From: Strongylocentrotus droebachiensis
Taxonomy: Eukaryota > Echinodermata > Echinoidea > Camarodonta > Strongylocentrotidae
DNA length: 64,000 nucleotides
Direction: 5' to 3'
Assembly: GCA_035222895.1 (NCBI GenBank)
Contig: JAVYIG010000605.1
Span: 62,001 to 126,000, forward strand
Made by a program: the position numbers and the translations under genes. The notes below the pieces were generated by a model that saw nothing but the letters and a program-made list of their open reading frames with translations, searched no databases and was not told where the DNA came from. This document shows positions 38,501 to 51,747 of this stretch, in pieces. Positions within the stretch are counted from its first letter, which is position 1, and every line of letters starts with the position of its first letter.

Positions 38501-40518
38501 ACTTCCCTATACACAAAGTTGTAAAGAACAAGAAGGTGCAAATTTAACAATTGTTAATGTAGAAATGGATTTTTAGCCGATTTCTATTGTCTAGCTGATT
38601 TATTTGAAATGTTATAATTTGTAACGTTCATAACTTCAACAAGAGCGCTGATCTCTCCTGGTTAAGTGCTTGTGTCAGATTAGAGTCTTTTCTTATCCAT
38701 CAAACTTCAGAGTGAGAGAAATGGCTTCAGGCATTGGGTGGAAACAATTCCTCATTTCAATAGCTTTCAATAACAAAGTAGTTTTATGTGCGAACTGTCC
38801 TACAATACGATGGAATTTAATTTGAATACATTCAGATTTAGCACCTAGCACCTTCTTCTTTTTACGTGGCGAATACTGTTAAATTATCACTTTCTTTGAT
38901 GAAGTAGATCAATTGTTCAAATAGAAATGTAGTATTCATGCTCATGCCAAGGCTCATCGTAGAAGAGATCTTAAGCCCTTGCATACTGGAACCGGAATGG
39001 TCATGTATTAAAATCTATGGGAATTAGAGAATTCAGTTCTTACTAATTCTGCCGGTTCAAATCATTGAGTTTTGGGTTCAAGACTACTAAGATTAAAGAT
39101 TGAGATGGAAGATGAGATGAGGAAGGTAAGCAGGATGAGGAAGGAATAATTGATGATGAACACACTTTCCTTTCTCTCTCTCTACTGGTCGTACGTTCTC
39201 ATGAATGCTTAATGAGAGAACACCTTCTAAGGTTAAAGGCACAACACCTCGGATCTAAAGACATGCTATATCCTGGCTCACACTTCCGGGATACTTAAGT
39301 CAGTTGGTAAAGTGCATTTGGGTTCAAGAGGGGCAGATTATTCTTGGTAACTATTTCAAATTCATTTGATAATTATCATAGCCATGAATTTTGTATGATG
39401 AATGATAGACTATAAATTCAATGAAAATAATTAGGGTTGCTTATAGAGCACACTTCCTGATGTAAGCATTTTAGTAAAAGCTCAAATATGCAGTAGGAAA
39501 GTGTTAAACACCTGCAAAATGATGTTAAAATGCAGTGAGAACTGAATATTTTATGCACCAGGTTAGAATTGGTTGTCTACCTGGCCTGCTGTGTGTGAGT
39601 CATGACTGTTTTCATGCCAGTCATGTATACGCTCTCAGCTGTTACCGTAGCGCACCATCCATCCATCCAGAGAGACCTGAACATTCCCAGTCAGTCAGAG
39701 CTGGAGCATGATATTACAAGATACCCTATCACTACATGCACACCTTCTTGATTCATGTGATACTGATCTCTCTTAGAATGCATTCTCATTTGACCATGAT
39801 GCGTAACATTCTTGACTTCCTAACTTCAATATCTGCTGGTGCTTGCAAGCCTCTTACAATGCACAGGAGCAGAAGGACTTGTCCTATGAATTCATCAAAG
39901 CTCACTAATATGCAAGCATACTAAACCAGCAAACCTTCAATTTGAATTATGATGAAATAGAAAGCAATAAATAATATTCAGGTGCTTTATCAAACTTTGG
40001 CTAAACTTTGCTAAAATTGGCAATTAGCAAGTATCATTCTCACATTCATAGAAAATCTTTGGCAAAATAAGTTTGAGATCATTGCTCTAGTCTCATTCTG
40101 AGAAGCATGTACAAGACTTTTATTATCACTCTGAACACTTGATATGAAAGTAATTAGGGAGTATAGTGTGGATGTAGACCCATAATATGTACATGTAAAT
40201 GATGTTCTCTTACTTTTTACCTATCCTTGCCAATCCACATGTTATCTTTACCTTTCATTTATAACGAGCCCTTATAGGGGAAGGTCTCTAGGAAGTCCCT
40301 AGTGGATCACTCGTCCCTTCCGTTACCTCCCTATCTCTCTCCTATCTATTTAATGACTCAACGTAAATAACACCATGATGGACAGCGCCATCGCTTGGTT
40401 GACAATGAAGTCATCATTCATCATTAACCTGTTGTCTTTGCCAAAATATGAATTTAGGAGTAATTTGTTTGTAAAGGGGTATTGCAGGGGTAACAGTTAC
40501 CACCCCTTCCTTCCTTAA

Positions 40519-41020
40519 AGGTAATACAAAGTTTTGGGAAATTTTGAAAATTGGGTGGATAGTGATTCTTTACAATTTTGATATATTTGGATGCCCCTGT
40601 GGATGTATTATAAGCGCTAGAAAATTTAGCCCTTAAAACACTTCTGCTTTCGAGAAAAATTGAATATAACAATTTACCGGTGCTCCCGGTAAATTTTGAT
40701 AAATTTTGATTAGCGCATACAGCCGTACTATGGTAGCTGCAATCATGAAAATCTCAGAATATGTAGTTATGATATATAATTTCCGAACCGGGATAGCTAG
40801 TCGGTCGATTTTAGTCAAGAAACATTGTTTTATAGCTTAATTAATACCTTGACCTTGAGAGGGAGCTTTACAACATAAAGAGTTTATTATTTACAATTTC
40901 ATAACTTTAGACTCGATTTCAACCGCGACAACGATCACTGAATATTGTAGGATCGCATATGCTTCCAATATGTTCATTTGAACCAAATTCATGACCCCAT
41001 ACCAAAACTTTGTAATACCT
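40519..41020 (+). mobile_element. Full-length TTAA-flanked MITE, family A (502 bp)
   Basis: TTAA lies at 40515-40518 and 41021-41024. The terminal repeats AGGTAATACAAAGTTTTGG and CCAAAACTTTGTAATACCT are complementary except for one base. There is no ORF of note. It is the reference copy for the partial copies at 1-176 and 25097-25340. Confidence 0.85.
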
Positions 41021-41351
41021 TTAATACGTGGACATGGTATCTGCTATAAGCCTTGTTTAAGGTGAAGTCATAGTCAGAAGGTTTCAGTGAAAATTAAAAT
41101 ACATTTGCTATTTTTGGAAAATGCTTTTTATGTTGTTTGTCTCAAAATATAGAGAGAGTTAATTGTTCACAGTTGATCTCTATCTTGATGACTGACTTTC
41201 ATTTCCTGTCAGATTAATATTACATATAAAAGATGTTCAGCTAGAAATAGAAATAATTCAATGTTGGGCTGCTGAAAGAGCCATTTTTGAGTATCTGAAC
41301 AGAAGGAATCATGACATGAAAATAAGAATACAACATTTAGTAAACTCTGTT

Positions 41352-41392
41352 TAGAGCCAGAAGGTTGTCATTTCTCTTCTGGCTCTCAACAG
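41352..41392. repeat. Compact hairpin repeat (GAGAGCCAGAAGG family)
   Basis: AGAGCCAGAAG is followed after a short loop by CTTCTGGCTCTCAACAGAT. It is the cleanest small palindrome of the family. Confidence 0.65.
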
Positions 41393-41428
41393 ATTGAATT
41401 ACCTTCTTCAATTCTCATTACAGAAAGC

Positions 41429-41457
41429 TTAGAGAGAGAGAGAGATAGAGAGAGAGG

Positions 41458-41542
<85 letters not shown>

Positions 41543-41543
41543 A
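41429..41543 (+). repeat. (GA)n microsatellite, 115 bp
   Basis: AG repeat with A and G interruptions, ending in a short G run. Confidence 0.95.
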
Positions 41544-43222
41544 GAGGAGTTTTTGGATTATTCATTGATGAGTAGTTTCCCCCTTACCTAGAAGAGGCTG
41601 CCCTCTCCCGATAGTGAGTTGATATACCTGTGTTTTTGCTGCCAAATGCATCAAGGTAGATTTGAGACAATAGCGTCATAAACTTGAACAATCATGGGAG
41701 TGTTGACGAGTTCTTTGAAAAGACAGATCTTTGTCAAGTCTAGCTAGTCTGAGTAACAGCTGCAGGATATGAATGCTTGCTCAGGATCCTTTCCACACTC
41801 AATGATAACATCATATCAATCTTGAGAACATAACAATGAGAGAGGATGTCTAATTGAAAGTTCAATGTTAGTTTAGAGATAGAACGTGACAACTGGCAAA
41901 TTACTATCTAATAATCTGAATCAGATATGAGTACCATGGTATACAGGGTGAATATTGTATACAAAAATGGTAAAATAAATACTTTTCGATGAATCATAAA
42001 AAGTATTTCTCTTGATGAAACTGTCATATGGTTTTAGAAGGGGCAGGTTTGTAGTGAGTAATGGTACAGGCAGGCAGGGAGGGAGGGAGCGATGGAGTTG
42101 CTTGTACTCTTCGAGGAGTTTCACAGTCACATGAACTTTATCACAGTGACTAAGGGATTCAATGGGGACAAATACTATTAATCATTTTTGCTGACAACAT
42201 GTGCAGATATGGATTTCAGAATTTGTTAAGGTGTTGCTATGCAGCAGTGGAGCTCGGGAATAGCCGAGTGTTGGGTCTCTTATGTTAGGAATTGCTTCAA
42301 TTCTGGATCTTATTACATGGAATACCTGTTACTTTTGAATAGTTCTTCATTTGAGCAACCTTACCTGTTTGAATGCAAGCTGTACTAGCTTCTTGTTTTG
42401 ACAGAGTTCTGTTTCCAACTGTGATTTTAGAGAACTTTTAAGTTTGAAGTCTTTGATTACTCTACGTCGGAGGCCTCCCTCTGAGTGTTATGGAAGCCTT
42501 TATGAACCAGAAGACAAGATGAGGACAATATATCTTGTATTTACTCTCAGGATTCTCTGAACAAGGAAACATTTACTCTTGTGAAAGTTTGGAACAATTA
42601 TCGGTCAGCGTGACAATGAGTGGTCAGCGGAACAAGTGGCTTGACTGTACTGGTCAAGATGGATACCTAAGTAACAGCGAAAACATTCAGAAATAAAAGA
42701 CTCCATTGTTTGTGAGTGATCTACTTATTTCACACATCAATGTAGAAGGATAAAGGAAGCATTTGAAGTGAGTAAGTCGTATGTGGACAAAGTTTACAAT
42801 TGAATAATGTTTCAAAACACTTGAGATGTATTATTTACATTGCGACAGAACTTACATTATACTTTACCCATGGGGGGGGGGGGGAGGAAGAAGGTTATTT
42901 ATTTGAATTTGAAAGATTTGGACAACATATTTTAATATGCAATCTCAAAGACGGAAGACTTGTAAATTATGAAAAGAGGAAGGGAAGAGTACCTGAAAAT
43001 GAGAAAATGGGAGAGATTTCAAGACAGAGAAGAACAACAAGAAGAGGGGGAAAAATACCACACCCCTGAGGTGGGTTTGGATTTCAGTTTTTATCATGTT
43101 TGGGTAGTTGCTTAGCAACTTCTAACGAAACTCTGGAATTTGAGAAAAAAACAATGTTTTTTCTTTACAGTGTAAATGCCCCTTTTGTATAGAACATTGA
43201 AATTAACTTTCAGCTAAGTTTG

Positions 43223-43254
43223 CCCCCCTCCCCCCTCCCCCCTCCCCCCTCCCC
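43223..43254 (+). repeat. (CCCCCCT)n tract, G-quadruplex candidate on the minus strand
   Basis: Five consecutive C tracts (four of six C, the last of four) are separated by single T. The minus strand therefore has five G tracts with one-base loops, a textbook G-quadruplex pattern; the plus strand could form an i-motif. Confidence 0.9.
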
Positions 43255-44071
43255 ATCACAATGTAGGGGCTCCTTCATTGGGTAGATGGTTCACAGCATT
43301 GTCAGTGTGAAAACATTGCAAAATCAAATCAAATTAATCTACTCAAAATAGATTCCACAGTTTTGGGTTATCAGCAATATATACAAGTAAATGAAATGAA
43401 AATGAAAAGAAATGAACTAGTTGTTTTTCTCTATCACGATATCTCTGCCTAGGATAGGATTCCATAAACATTCAATGTTCACGGTGGTATTCCAAAGGGC
43501 AGCCCATGGACAAAAGATGTTCATAAATCTCTTTTTATTATTGAAATATTCCTCCTTCAGTCTGGAGTCTGTCAAGTAATATCACATGAGACAATGGAAG
43601 TAGGAAGTTATCTTCAAAACAAGATCAATCTCAGTTATTCATGTCACTGTAGTTATCCAGTAGAGATTGTACAAGCATCCAGTTCATCAATCATGATTTA
43701 GAGATTGCCCGTAAGCTATTTTCACTCCTGACTTTGCTTGTCAATTCGACTCAAATCTCAAAATATTGTGCTAGCCTCCAGAAGTCACAAGGTGAATGCT
43801 AATTTGCACCTCACCAGAAAGTACAGCTGGTTAGAAAGGTTAACAGTGCAGACAGACAGCTAGTATTTTGGGCATGAGGTACCATTTTCCAAAAGCTTGT
43901 ATACACATAAATATTTGCCCTACAAAATAGAAATATTTTCACATTTCCACTTTCTGTCAAAGAATAAACCATTGGTATTTGCAATGTAGGCTTATATGAA
44001 TGTTTATTGTAGTTACTAGTATAGACAAGAATAGAGACCTACTAACAAGTAAAATTGATCATAACGTCGCT

Positions 44072-44154
44072 GTTTTCACGAAGTGACGGTAGTGAAAAAA
44101 AATTGCATTCACTTTGCGTTACGATTTTCCTCACTACCGTCACTTCGTGAAAAC
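44072..44154. repeat. Perfect 24-bp inverted repeat (83-bp hairpin)
   Basis: GTTTTCACGAAGTGACGGTA (first 20 bases) at 44072-44095 is matched exactly by its reverse complement over 24 bp at 44131-44154, with a 35-bp spacer. Weaker complementarity (CGTC/GACG) continues outside. Probably the core of a decayed foldback element. Confidence 0.75.
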
Positions 44155-46877
44155 AAGGACGATAAGGTGTGTTTATGTCTAAACACACATCTTTCCTTAT
44201 TTGTTGTAATATTCCTCTCTGTTTGAAATTAATGTAAGCTTCATATCATAATGTTCTCTTTTTTTTCTTTTTTTTTGTATTTCTTGTTTATGCGCTTTGT
44301 ATCTAATGAAATATATTATTATTATTATGTGTGTTTTTGTAATCAATGATTGTATAACTATATCTGTTATGGTTTGCTTTTTTATGTTTGGTTCCTATTA
44401 TTATATACATTCATAGACTAGCACTTTGATCAAGGCACAAATGCCCCTTTTTGTCTGTGGTTGAAAAATCCCAATTTGACTGGGTCTTGTGCACTGTTTT
44501 CCAAGAGATGCATTGAATAGAAAATGACCATTGAATACAATGCTGTGATTGGTTCTTTATAAATATTTTCATCATCGTAGGGAATTTTGTAATCATTCAA
44601 CCTTATTTTGTTAGCCTGATCTTTCTGATATAATCCATAATCCCAACTGTATTGAAGATTATATTTGTTTTTTTGAATCAGTAGCTTGAACTTGAGTATT
44701 GGTTATGGATGCATACCTCAAGCCAAGGGATTAAATTGTTAATCTATCCAGACTCCTTGGTCAAGTCTATTGTCAAAGGTGATTGGCCGAGCCCTATTGT
44801 CCACCAATCACCTCTCACCGTCTCGTCGTCGTCGTCATGGTGAGTGGGTGAGAATGATGGAGTAGGCGCCATCTTAAATCCACCCAATTTCATCCAGAAA
44901 GTCTCAAATTTTCCCCTATTCCTGCAGGCGTGTTGGTTTTAATAATGTGTTTTTGACTCGATTCAGCTAGTTTATAATCCAGACCCATCTGTTGCTTTTA
45001 TTATCACTTCAAAAGAAAACAAATTTGCAGTAGACACTACTTAAAAAGGGATAACATTCAGCTTTACCAGCTTACATCTGTATTTATTAAGCATTGCTTT
45101 ATCATGGAGCTATAAGATGTAAATAATTCCCCAAGCAGAACATAAAGGTGTGCTGTAGTTTTATATAAATGGGTCTGAATGGTCAAGACTAATTAGTTTG
45201 CTTGCTAGAGGGCATATCGGGTAATTATGTTTTCATGTTCACCTTATACTCCCAGCTATGTGACACGCTCATAGCCTCAAGCATAGGAATCCAATCAGTA
45301 GGAACATTGCCAGTTGAGAAACATAAGGGCACTGATTCAAGCTCTAGCTTACAGCCTCTTCTTGTGACAGAAAATAGTGTTGGGGATTTATATCTGGTTA
45401 ACTGAAGCTGTTGTTAAAAAGTGATACATTAGTCTTAAATCCCTGACTTACTCAAGGACAACTGTTCCTATTTTCCATGAATAATCATTCAAATTTCAAT
45501 ATAATTAGTCTTCAATTTTAGATCTTGTACTCTAGATTTAACATGATTTATATGTCAATTATTATTTTTTAAGGAAGATTATGTTGCTTTTTTTCATGGG
45601 AAAATTATTAAATTATTTGGAAATTGTAATTAGTAACAATAGTAGAAGATATAAACAGGAATATTGTCATGTTTTTAGACTTTATTAGTATTATTTTGAC
45701 CTTTTATTCAGATGCTTGGTTTTAAAGAAATGTTTTAAAAATACATAATATATATACTTAAAAGAAAATGTATAATGATGAAATAGCTTGTTATTTGACA
45801 AAGGCAACATAGTTCTGGGTGTTCTCCTTCTTGAACTTGGTTTATTCTGACTCTGAGTTGGTCAGACATGATATCATCTTACAATGAACTCATGTCTCAA
45901 GAATGTATAATCTCTACAGGGAATGTTCCTACACCAAGCGAATGTTATCAGTACTGAGTGAAATTCTCTATCAGTAATCTAGTCTACATTATACAGAACC
46001 AATTCGACATTGATATAAAAAGATAGATAGGATAGAAAGGATAGAAAGACGTAAAGTTTGTTTTATTGATAGCTATAATATGATTTAGGTATCAATTTCA
46101 CTGGAAAAGGGATCAACACTAACACTGTTGTTTTTATTGGTGTTGGGGGACTCTTAATATTTCAGCAAAGAATTTGTTCCCATAAAGCAAAATATTTGGC
46201 TAACAGGCATTTTTAAAAACAGTTTTGCTAGAAGCAGAAATATTGATCCTTCTGCCTGCCCTCATGCTTTGTGTTGTAGATGCAATTTATTAATTTGAAA
46301 ACATTGATGATATGATTCCAATAATTAGAGAAGAGAGTGTTATCTATACTTTCCCTGAGGGGGTATACTTACGCACATATGTCTCTCTCAACCCAGGTTT
46401 ATCAGATTGATGTCTCACCGTCTGGTGGATAGATATGATTGTGCTTTTCAGTACTCTTCTTCCTGCCCCTGGCTACACTTACCATATCATGCAAGCGTGA
46501 ATAGTTGCTGAAATCAAATGAAGAAGTTTAGAGTAATAGACTGGTAGGTCCCATCTCATGAGGGAATGTTTAGACTCCAAGCATTACATCTTCATCCCCC
46601 CATCTCATTGGTGGAGGGTGAACAAATATCACCCCTCTCACAGCATCTCATACTAGTACCAGGGACCCTCTACCATCCGCAATGTGTATCTACAAACATT
46701 AAAACTGTTTTCATTTCTCCTTCTACAAGTTGACTTAGCACTCTCATATGAAGCCAATGGATACAAATGGACTGACAGCTATTATCACTTGTTTTCTCTT
46801 GTTTTACAAATAAATTTACTTGTAAATTGATTTGTGACCCGCATTTCTCCACTGTACTACAATTTTGTCACATTATC

Positions 46878-48035
46878 AGGTGGGCTGTATCTAATACAGA
46901 CCACCTTATATTTTTGTTAAAATCGCCTTTATTTATTTTTCTTATTTCGACCCACTTTTTTGTGTTCAAGATAATTTGAAAATGGCTCAATCAAATATCT
47001 TAAAATTTAACACACATATGTATAGGCATATTCACAAAGCATAGGAAATTTTTCGACCTTGACCTTGACTGATGACGTCATCTAGGCGCCATTTTGTGAA
47101 AAAAATTGAAAATCAACTCATGATCATATCTTCATAACCAGAAGTAATTTCTCATTCATATTTATCAGGATCAAGGTCAATATGTGTCCGGTCGATTTCA
47201 GGTCAAAAAACGCGCACGTGCGCGTACGTCCGCGCGTCAATGCGCGCGCAAATTTTTTAAATGCTCAAAATCGTCTCAAATTTTTTTGGCATACGTTTCA
47301 GGTCATTTTAAGCATTTTATAAAAAATCGCGCATACGTGCATGCGCGCGCGTTCTCGCGCGTAACACCATTACAAAACATAGAATCGCCATTTTTTTTCT
47401 TTCATGATATTTCTTATATTTTTTCAAGGAATTTGATACCATGTTTATCTCTTTATGACCATTAATAACAAGATGAGCGTCAATTCAAGATAAATGACAG
47501 TGCGCGCGAGCGCTTTTAATACATAGCATATATGGGAAAAACATGCCTATACCAAATTCATTATAGCTCTTTGGAATGAACCGTGACCTTCAATTTTTTT
47601 TCATATTTGGATAGAGTATGAGTTGGAGATATGATTCCATGTCTCATTTGGCCATTAAGTGTATCGTGACATCATCATAATGAGCTTCGAACTAAAAATA
47701 GGAATTTGCATATTATGACGTCAGCATATTTATGGAAAATTGATTGTATCTCTGTAAATATTGATTAATTTTCTTCAAAATTTCGATATGTTGTAGCTAA
47801 GACAATTCTCTACAAGCTTTAAAATAATCATTTTTCATTTTGATGACGTCATCATAGTGAAAACCTCGATTAAAGGCCTCATGTCAAAAGGCCTTCATAA
47901 TTTGCCTTATCCCTATAGAAGGTGAATTTCGTTCACGTCATGAAACTACATGATATTGTTTTTTAAGAATTTTAAAGCAGTATCTCGCTTATTTTTGCTC
48001 TATTTTGTCTCAAATTTAAGTTGACCAGCCCACCT
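46878..48035. mobile_element. Possible 1.16-kb repeat element with three TGACGTCA palindromes
   Basis: The block begins AGGTGGGCT and ends AGCCCACCT, a 9-bp inverted pair. Inside are three TGACGTCA sites (47073-47080, 47716-47723, 47844-47851) and two alternating purine-pyrimidine CG-rich tracts (47211-47250, about 47329-47365). No transposase or target duplication is clear. That it is one element is an inference. Confidence 0.4.
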
Positions 48036-48257
48036 ATACTTGTTCCAAACAAGTATTATATGTCTAGTTATATGTGTTGTCTTGTATGAGGAAATATAGC
48101 ACGATGGGACAGATGTCTTGCTTTGATTTTCTGATCTAGAAACCTCCTATCAAGAAGGTATGAAGCATCAGTCTATTGCCCCCTTACTCCTACCAGGCAA
48201 TACTTGTTATCATTATATTGAAACCTATTAAGGGCAAGTTTTGATGAAATCATCACA

Positions 48258-48480
48258 TCACACGTACTCATAAGAGATAAAGATATAAACCACCTGCTAT
48301 TTGATTGTACAGGGAGTGAGTGTCTGCTCTCTCAACATATTACTGATATACTGCCCTCTATAGGACCAAGAATGACTAGTCTGAAATCATAGTTATATCC
48401 ATGCATACTCCCCATCAACTCTATACTGTAGCTGATCTCAAAGCTGTATACAATATACAACATAAACAACCTTTTTTTTT
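48258..48480 (+). pseudogene. Possible LINE C-terminal remnant
   Basis: One frame reads THKRDKDINHLLFDCTGSEC before degenerating with stops. The NHLLFDC pattern resembles the conserved HLLFxC block near the C-terminus of many non-LTR retrotransposon ORF2 proteins. It is short and decayed. Confidence 0.35.
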
Positions 48481-48705
48481 AAGACTTTACCTGTTATACA
48501 TATTTTTGAAAAGTCATATCTTATAGACCACCTTTTGTTATGCTCTCTTAGTCTTTTGCATTGAAACAATTGTTTGTAACTTGTAACTCTCTTCATATTT
48601 TTGTCAACCTTGCTGTCTATAATAACTTTATTTTCATTTGATTTATCTGTGAATGGCTATTTCCGATTACAGATGAAAGGTTATAGTGGACGGTCTTGTT
48701 GTTAA

Positions 48706-49102
48706 AGGTAAAGACCAGTATTGGAAACGCCCCAATTTCAAAAAATGAAATGGAAGCTCTTTATTACCAATCATGTGAAAGAATATGTTTTGACTAATAC
48801 ATGATGATAAAAATTTTGCCGGGAAACCGCCTACTAATTAATATATTTGGTAAATTAGTTTATCTATTGGACTGTGAGAGATAAACGCATGTGTCGCGCA
48901 CGTGTGCGAAGTCTCATATACATCTTTCTGTGTACAATGCTTGTAACTTTATGAAGACTGCGTCAAATTTCTTATCATTTTGATGATTCCAGAACCTTGC
49001 AGTACACACCAATACTTATATGCTAGATGATCAACCTTTTCTGATCGATTCCACAACGTTTCTTTCACAATGCAATCGCATGACCATAACTGGTCTTTAT
49101 CT
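48706..49102 (+). mobile_element. Full-length TTAA-flanked MITE, family C (397 bp)
   Basis: TTAA flanks both ends (48702-48705, 49103-49106). The termini AGGTAAAGACCAGTAT and CATAACTGGTCTTTATCT are largely complementary. Truncated relatives are at 11068-11114 and 21868-22060. Confidence 0.8.
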
Positions 49103-49226
49103 TTAATCATAATTTAAGTTCTGAGGTTGTCTTTTCATGTGAATGAAGAGTCAGTCTCACAGAACCTTAATGATGGAGAGAAGTAGAGGAAAGGTCATAG
49201 CATTCGAGCTGCACAGCTGTCATGAT

Positions 49227-49278
49227 GGTAGAGAAACGTGAAAGAGAAACGTGAAAGAGAAACGTGAAAGAGAAACAT
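49227..49278 (+). repeat. 13-bp tandem repeat (GAGAAACGTGAAA)
   Basis: Four consecutive copies of GAGAAACGTGAAA, the last one diverged to GAGAAACATGGAA. Confidence 0.85.
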
Positions 49279-49398
49279 GGAATGAAATCCAGTGTAAACA
49301 GTGTAGCTATCTAGGGAGCTTTGTAATGCCCATCTGTGTGTATTTATTTGGTCTATATCTCTGGTATTAGGAAGTCCATTAGACAAGATCTCGGCCAT

Positions 49399-50480
49399 TC
49401 ATGAAGATTACCTCCAGTGATCGGTATAGCTAGGTAGAGGTGAATAGAAAGGTCATATATCTGATAGCTACTACCACTCTGGGTACCACTCGTATCCATT
49501 CTGCTGCTGCCACTGCTATTCTTGCTACTACTTCTACTACTTCTACTACTTCTACTACCTCTACTACTTTTACTTCTATTTCTACTTCTACTAACTACTT
49601 CTACTACTTCTACTACCTCTACTACTTTTACTTCTATTTCTACTTCTACTACTTCTACTACTTCTTCTTCTTCTACTATTTCTACTTCTACTACTTCTAC
49701 TTCTATACTTCTACTGCTTTTACAGTTTGTACTTCTACTTCTACTTCTATTTCTACTTCTAATTCTTCTTCTACTATTTCTACTTCTACTATCTCTACTT
49801 CTACTTCTACTACTGTTACAGTTTGTACGTCTACTTCTACTTTTATTTCTACTTCTACTACCTCTACTATACTTTTACTTCTTCTACTACTTCTACTTCA
49901 TGAGGATTACCGCCAGTGATCGATATTGCTAGGTAGAGGTGAATAGAAAGGTCATATATCTGATAACTACTACTACTCTGGGTACCACTCGTATCCATTC
50001 TGCTACTGCCACTGCTACTCTTTCTACTACTTCTACTACTTCATGAAGATTACCTTCCAGTGATCGATGTAGCTAGGTAGAGGTGAATAAAAAGGTCATA
50101 TATCTGATAGCCACTACCACTCTGAGTACCACTAGTATCCATTCTGCTACTGCCACTGCTACTCTTTCTACTACCTCTACTACTATTTCTACTACTTCTA
50201 CTTCTTCTTCTTCAACTACTTCTACTACTTCTACTTCTATTTCTACTTCTACTTCTACTTCTACATTTAATTCTACTACTTCTACAGTTTCTACTTCTAC
50301 TATTTCCACTACTTCTTCTACTACTTCTACTTCTTGTACTACTTCTACTACTTTTACTACTTTTACTACTTTTACTACTTTTACTATTTGTACTTCTTTT
50401 ACTTCTGCTACTTCTTTTACTTCTACTATTTCTTCATGTTCTGTCTTTCCTACGTTTACTTGTACTGCTGTTTTTAATAT
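49399..50480 (+). repeat. CTACTT satellite with a thrice-repeated ~120-bp unique unit
   Basis: Three copies of a ~120-bp segment start at 49399, 49899 and 50042 (CATGAAGATTACC...GGTAGAGGTGAATA...ATCCATTCTGCT). Each is followed by imperfect CTACTT/CTACTTTTACTTCTA repeats of about 380, 20 and 320 bp. The plus strand is almost free of G over these runs. The long frames here translate to Ser/Thr- or Leu-only sequence and are repeat artefacts. Confidence 0.9.
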
Positions 50481-51469
50481 TTACATCTCTTGAAAGCTCT
50501 GTGCTTTATTGTGTGGCAGAGTCTTGATTGTGAGTGACAGTCACGCTGGTATTGCTTTTCTAATATTTGCATTCTCTATTGAGCCTTTCAATTTGTGCTT
50601 TGAATGAAAGGCAATCACTTTTAGTGTTTATTTTATAAACATTCCTATTGGTCTGTGGGTTATCTTAATGTATTGTGATTTATTTTGAATCACATACTGA
50701 GAATGAAACCAGGCATTATTATTCATCACACATCTCAAGGACCTGTAGAGAATACATTTTATTTTGAGGAGAGAAACTTGAATAGAAGTTTAATCAAGCA
50801 GAGGAATATAGGTTAGAGCTTATTTCAGAAGAATGACTCCATTACGCCATACTTGCTCACCCGTATCTCTTTCTCTCTCTGTCTCTTTATGCTTTGTTAA
50901 GGTTATCATACTTGGAAAGATAGTGCATATATACACCCAACTAATGCCATGTGCAACATTATATTTATATTCTATTTCCCAAAGTGTTATAGTGTATGGA
51001 AACAATTGTCAAAATATTGATGTACCATCACCAGCTGTACAAGTGTTGTGATATCATTCATATAAAGTTTTTTTATCACCTAAAGTTGTGACAATAACAT
51101 TACAATACAGTCAGTTTATTTCCGGAAAATGTTTAAGAAATGATAGTTGAAAGAGAAAGTATTGATAAGGCTATGAACAGAAAGATAAATTTGTAGTGTA
51201 GTTGATTACCTGTCATATCAGTAGAGAGAGGGAAAAACAGTTGATCCCAGAGGTTCGCTGATTATCTTCAAGGGTATCATGAAGTACAATCTGACACATG
51301 CTTGAAGTGTGGCGGCAGACAGACTGAACGTTCAGATATGATGCAGCAAAACTGAAGGTTTTTTCATGATGAAATTATGCTCAGAATCTTTGTTGCACAA
51401 AGTTGTCTTGCATTTACATGTTAAATGTACATGCGGTGGTTTAAAGATACATGATAATAATTTTTTGAT

Positions 51470-51610
51470 ATTTTTCTGATAATGTATAATATGTTATTTT
51501 CAACAAGCCAATTTAGTACTTTTTATGACCCCGCCACTATTATTCATATGTATATATTATTGATTTGTAAATGTTTTTTAAAGTGGAAATAAATTGAATT
51601 TGAATTTGAA
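51470..51610 (+). mobile_element. Probable retroposon 3' end
   Basis: An AT-rich stretch ends GGAAATAAATTGAATTTGAATTTGAA, a polyadenylation-like signal followed by a short GAATTT tandem repeat typical of LINE tails. It is directly followed by a family B MITE fragment. Confidence 0.4.
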
Positions 51611-51720
51611 TATGTCCCTTTTGCAGCCAACATCAAATTCTATAGAACTTTGCAGGAATTATGAATATGTCATGTATGTCCTATCTGTTAAATGTTAACA
51701 TTAGTAGTGTCCTATTTTGC
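51611..51720 (+). mobile_element. Fragment of TTAA-flanked MITE family B
   Basis: It matches the left part of 25436-25965 (ATGTCCCTTTTGCAGCCAAC...GTCATGTATGTCCTATCT) but lacks the first bases and the TTAA. Confidence 0.75.
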
Positions 51721-51747
51721 ATAATATGTTCTTACATTTCATACACT

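Noticed and set aside
47184-47465. 93-codon Arg/Ala-rich frame
   Set aside because: It follows the alternating CGCG tracts of a repeat-like block; composition is driven by the repeat.
49440-49932. Frames of 159 and 136 codons rich in Ser/Thr/Tyr or Leu
   Set aside because: They are direct translations of the CTACTT repeat in different frames; there is no splice context and no non-repeat protein sequence.
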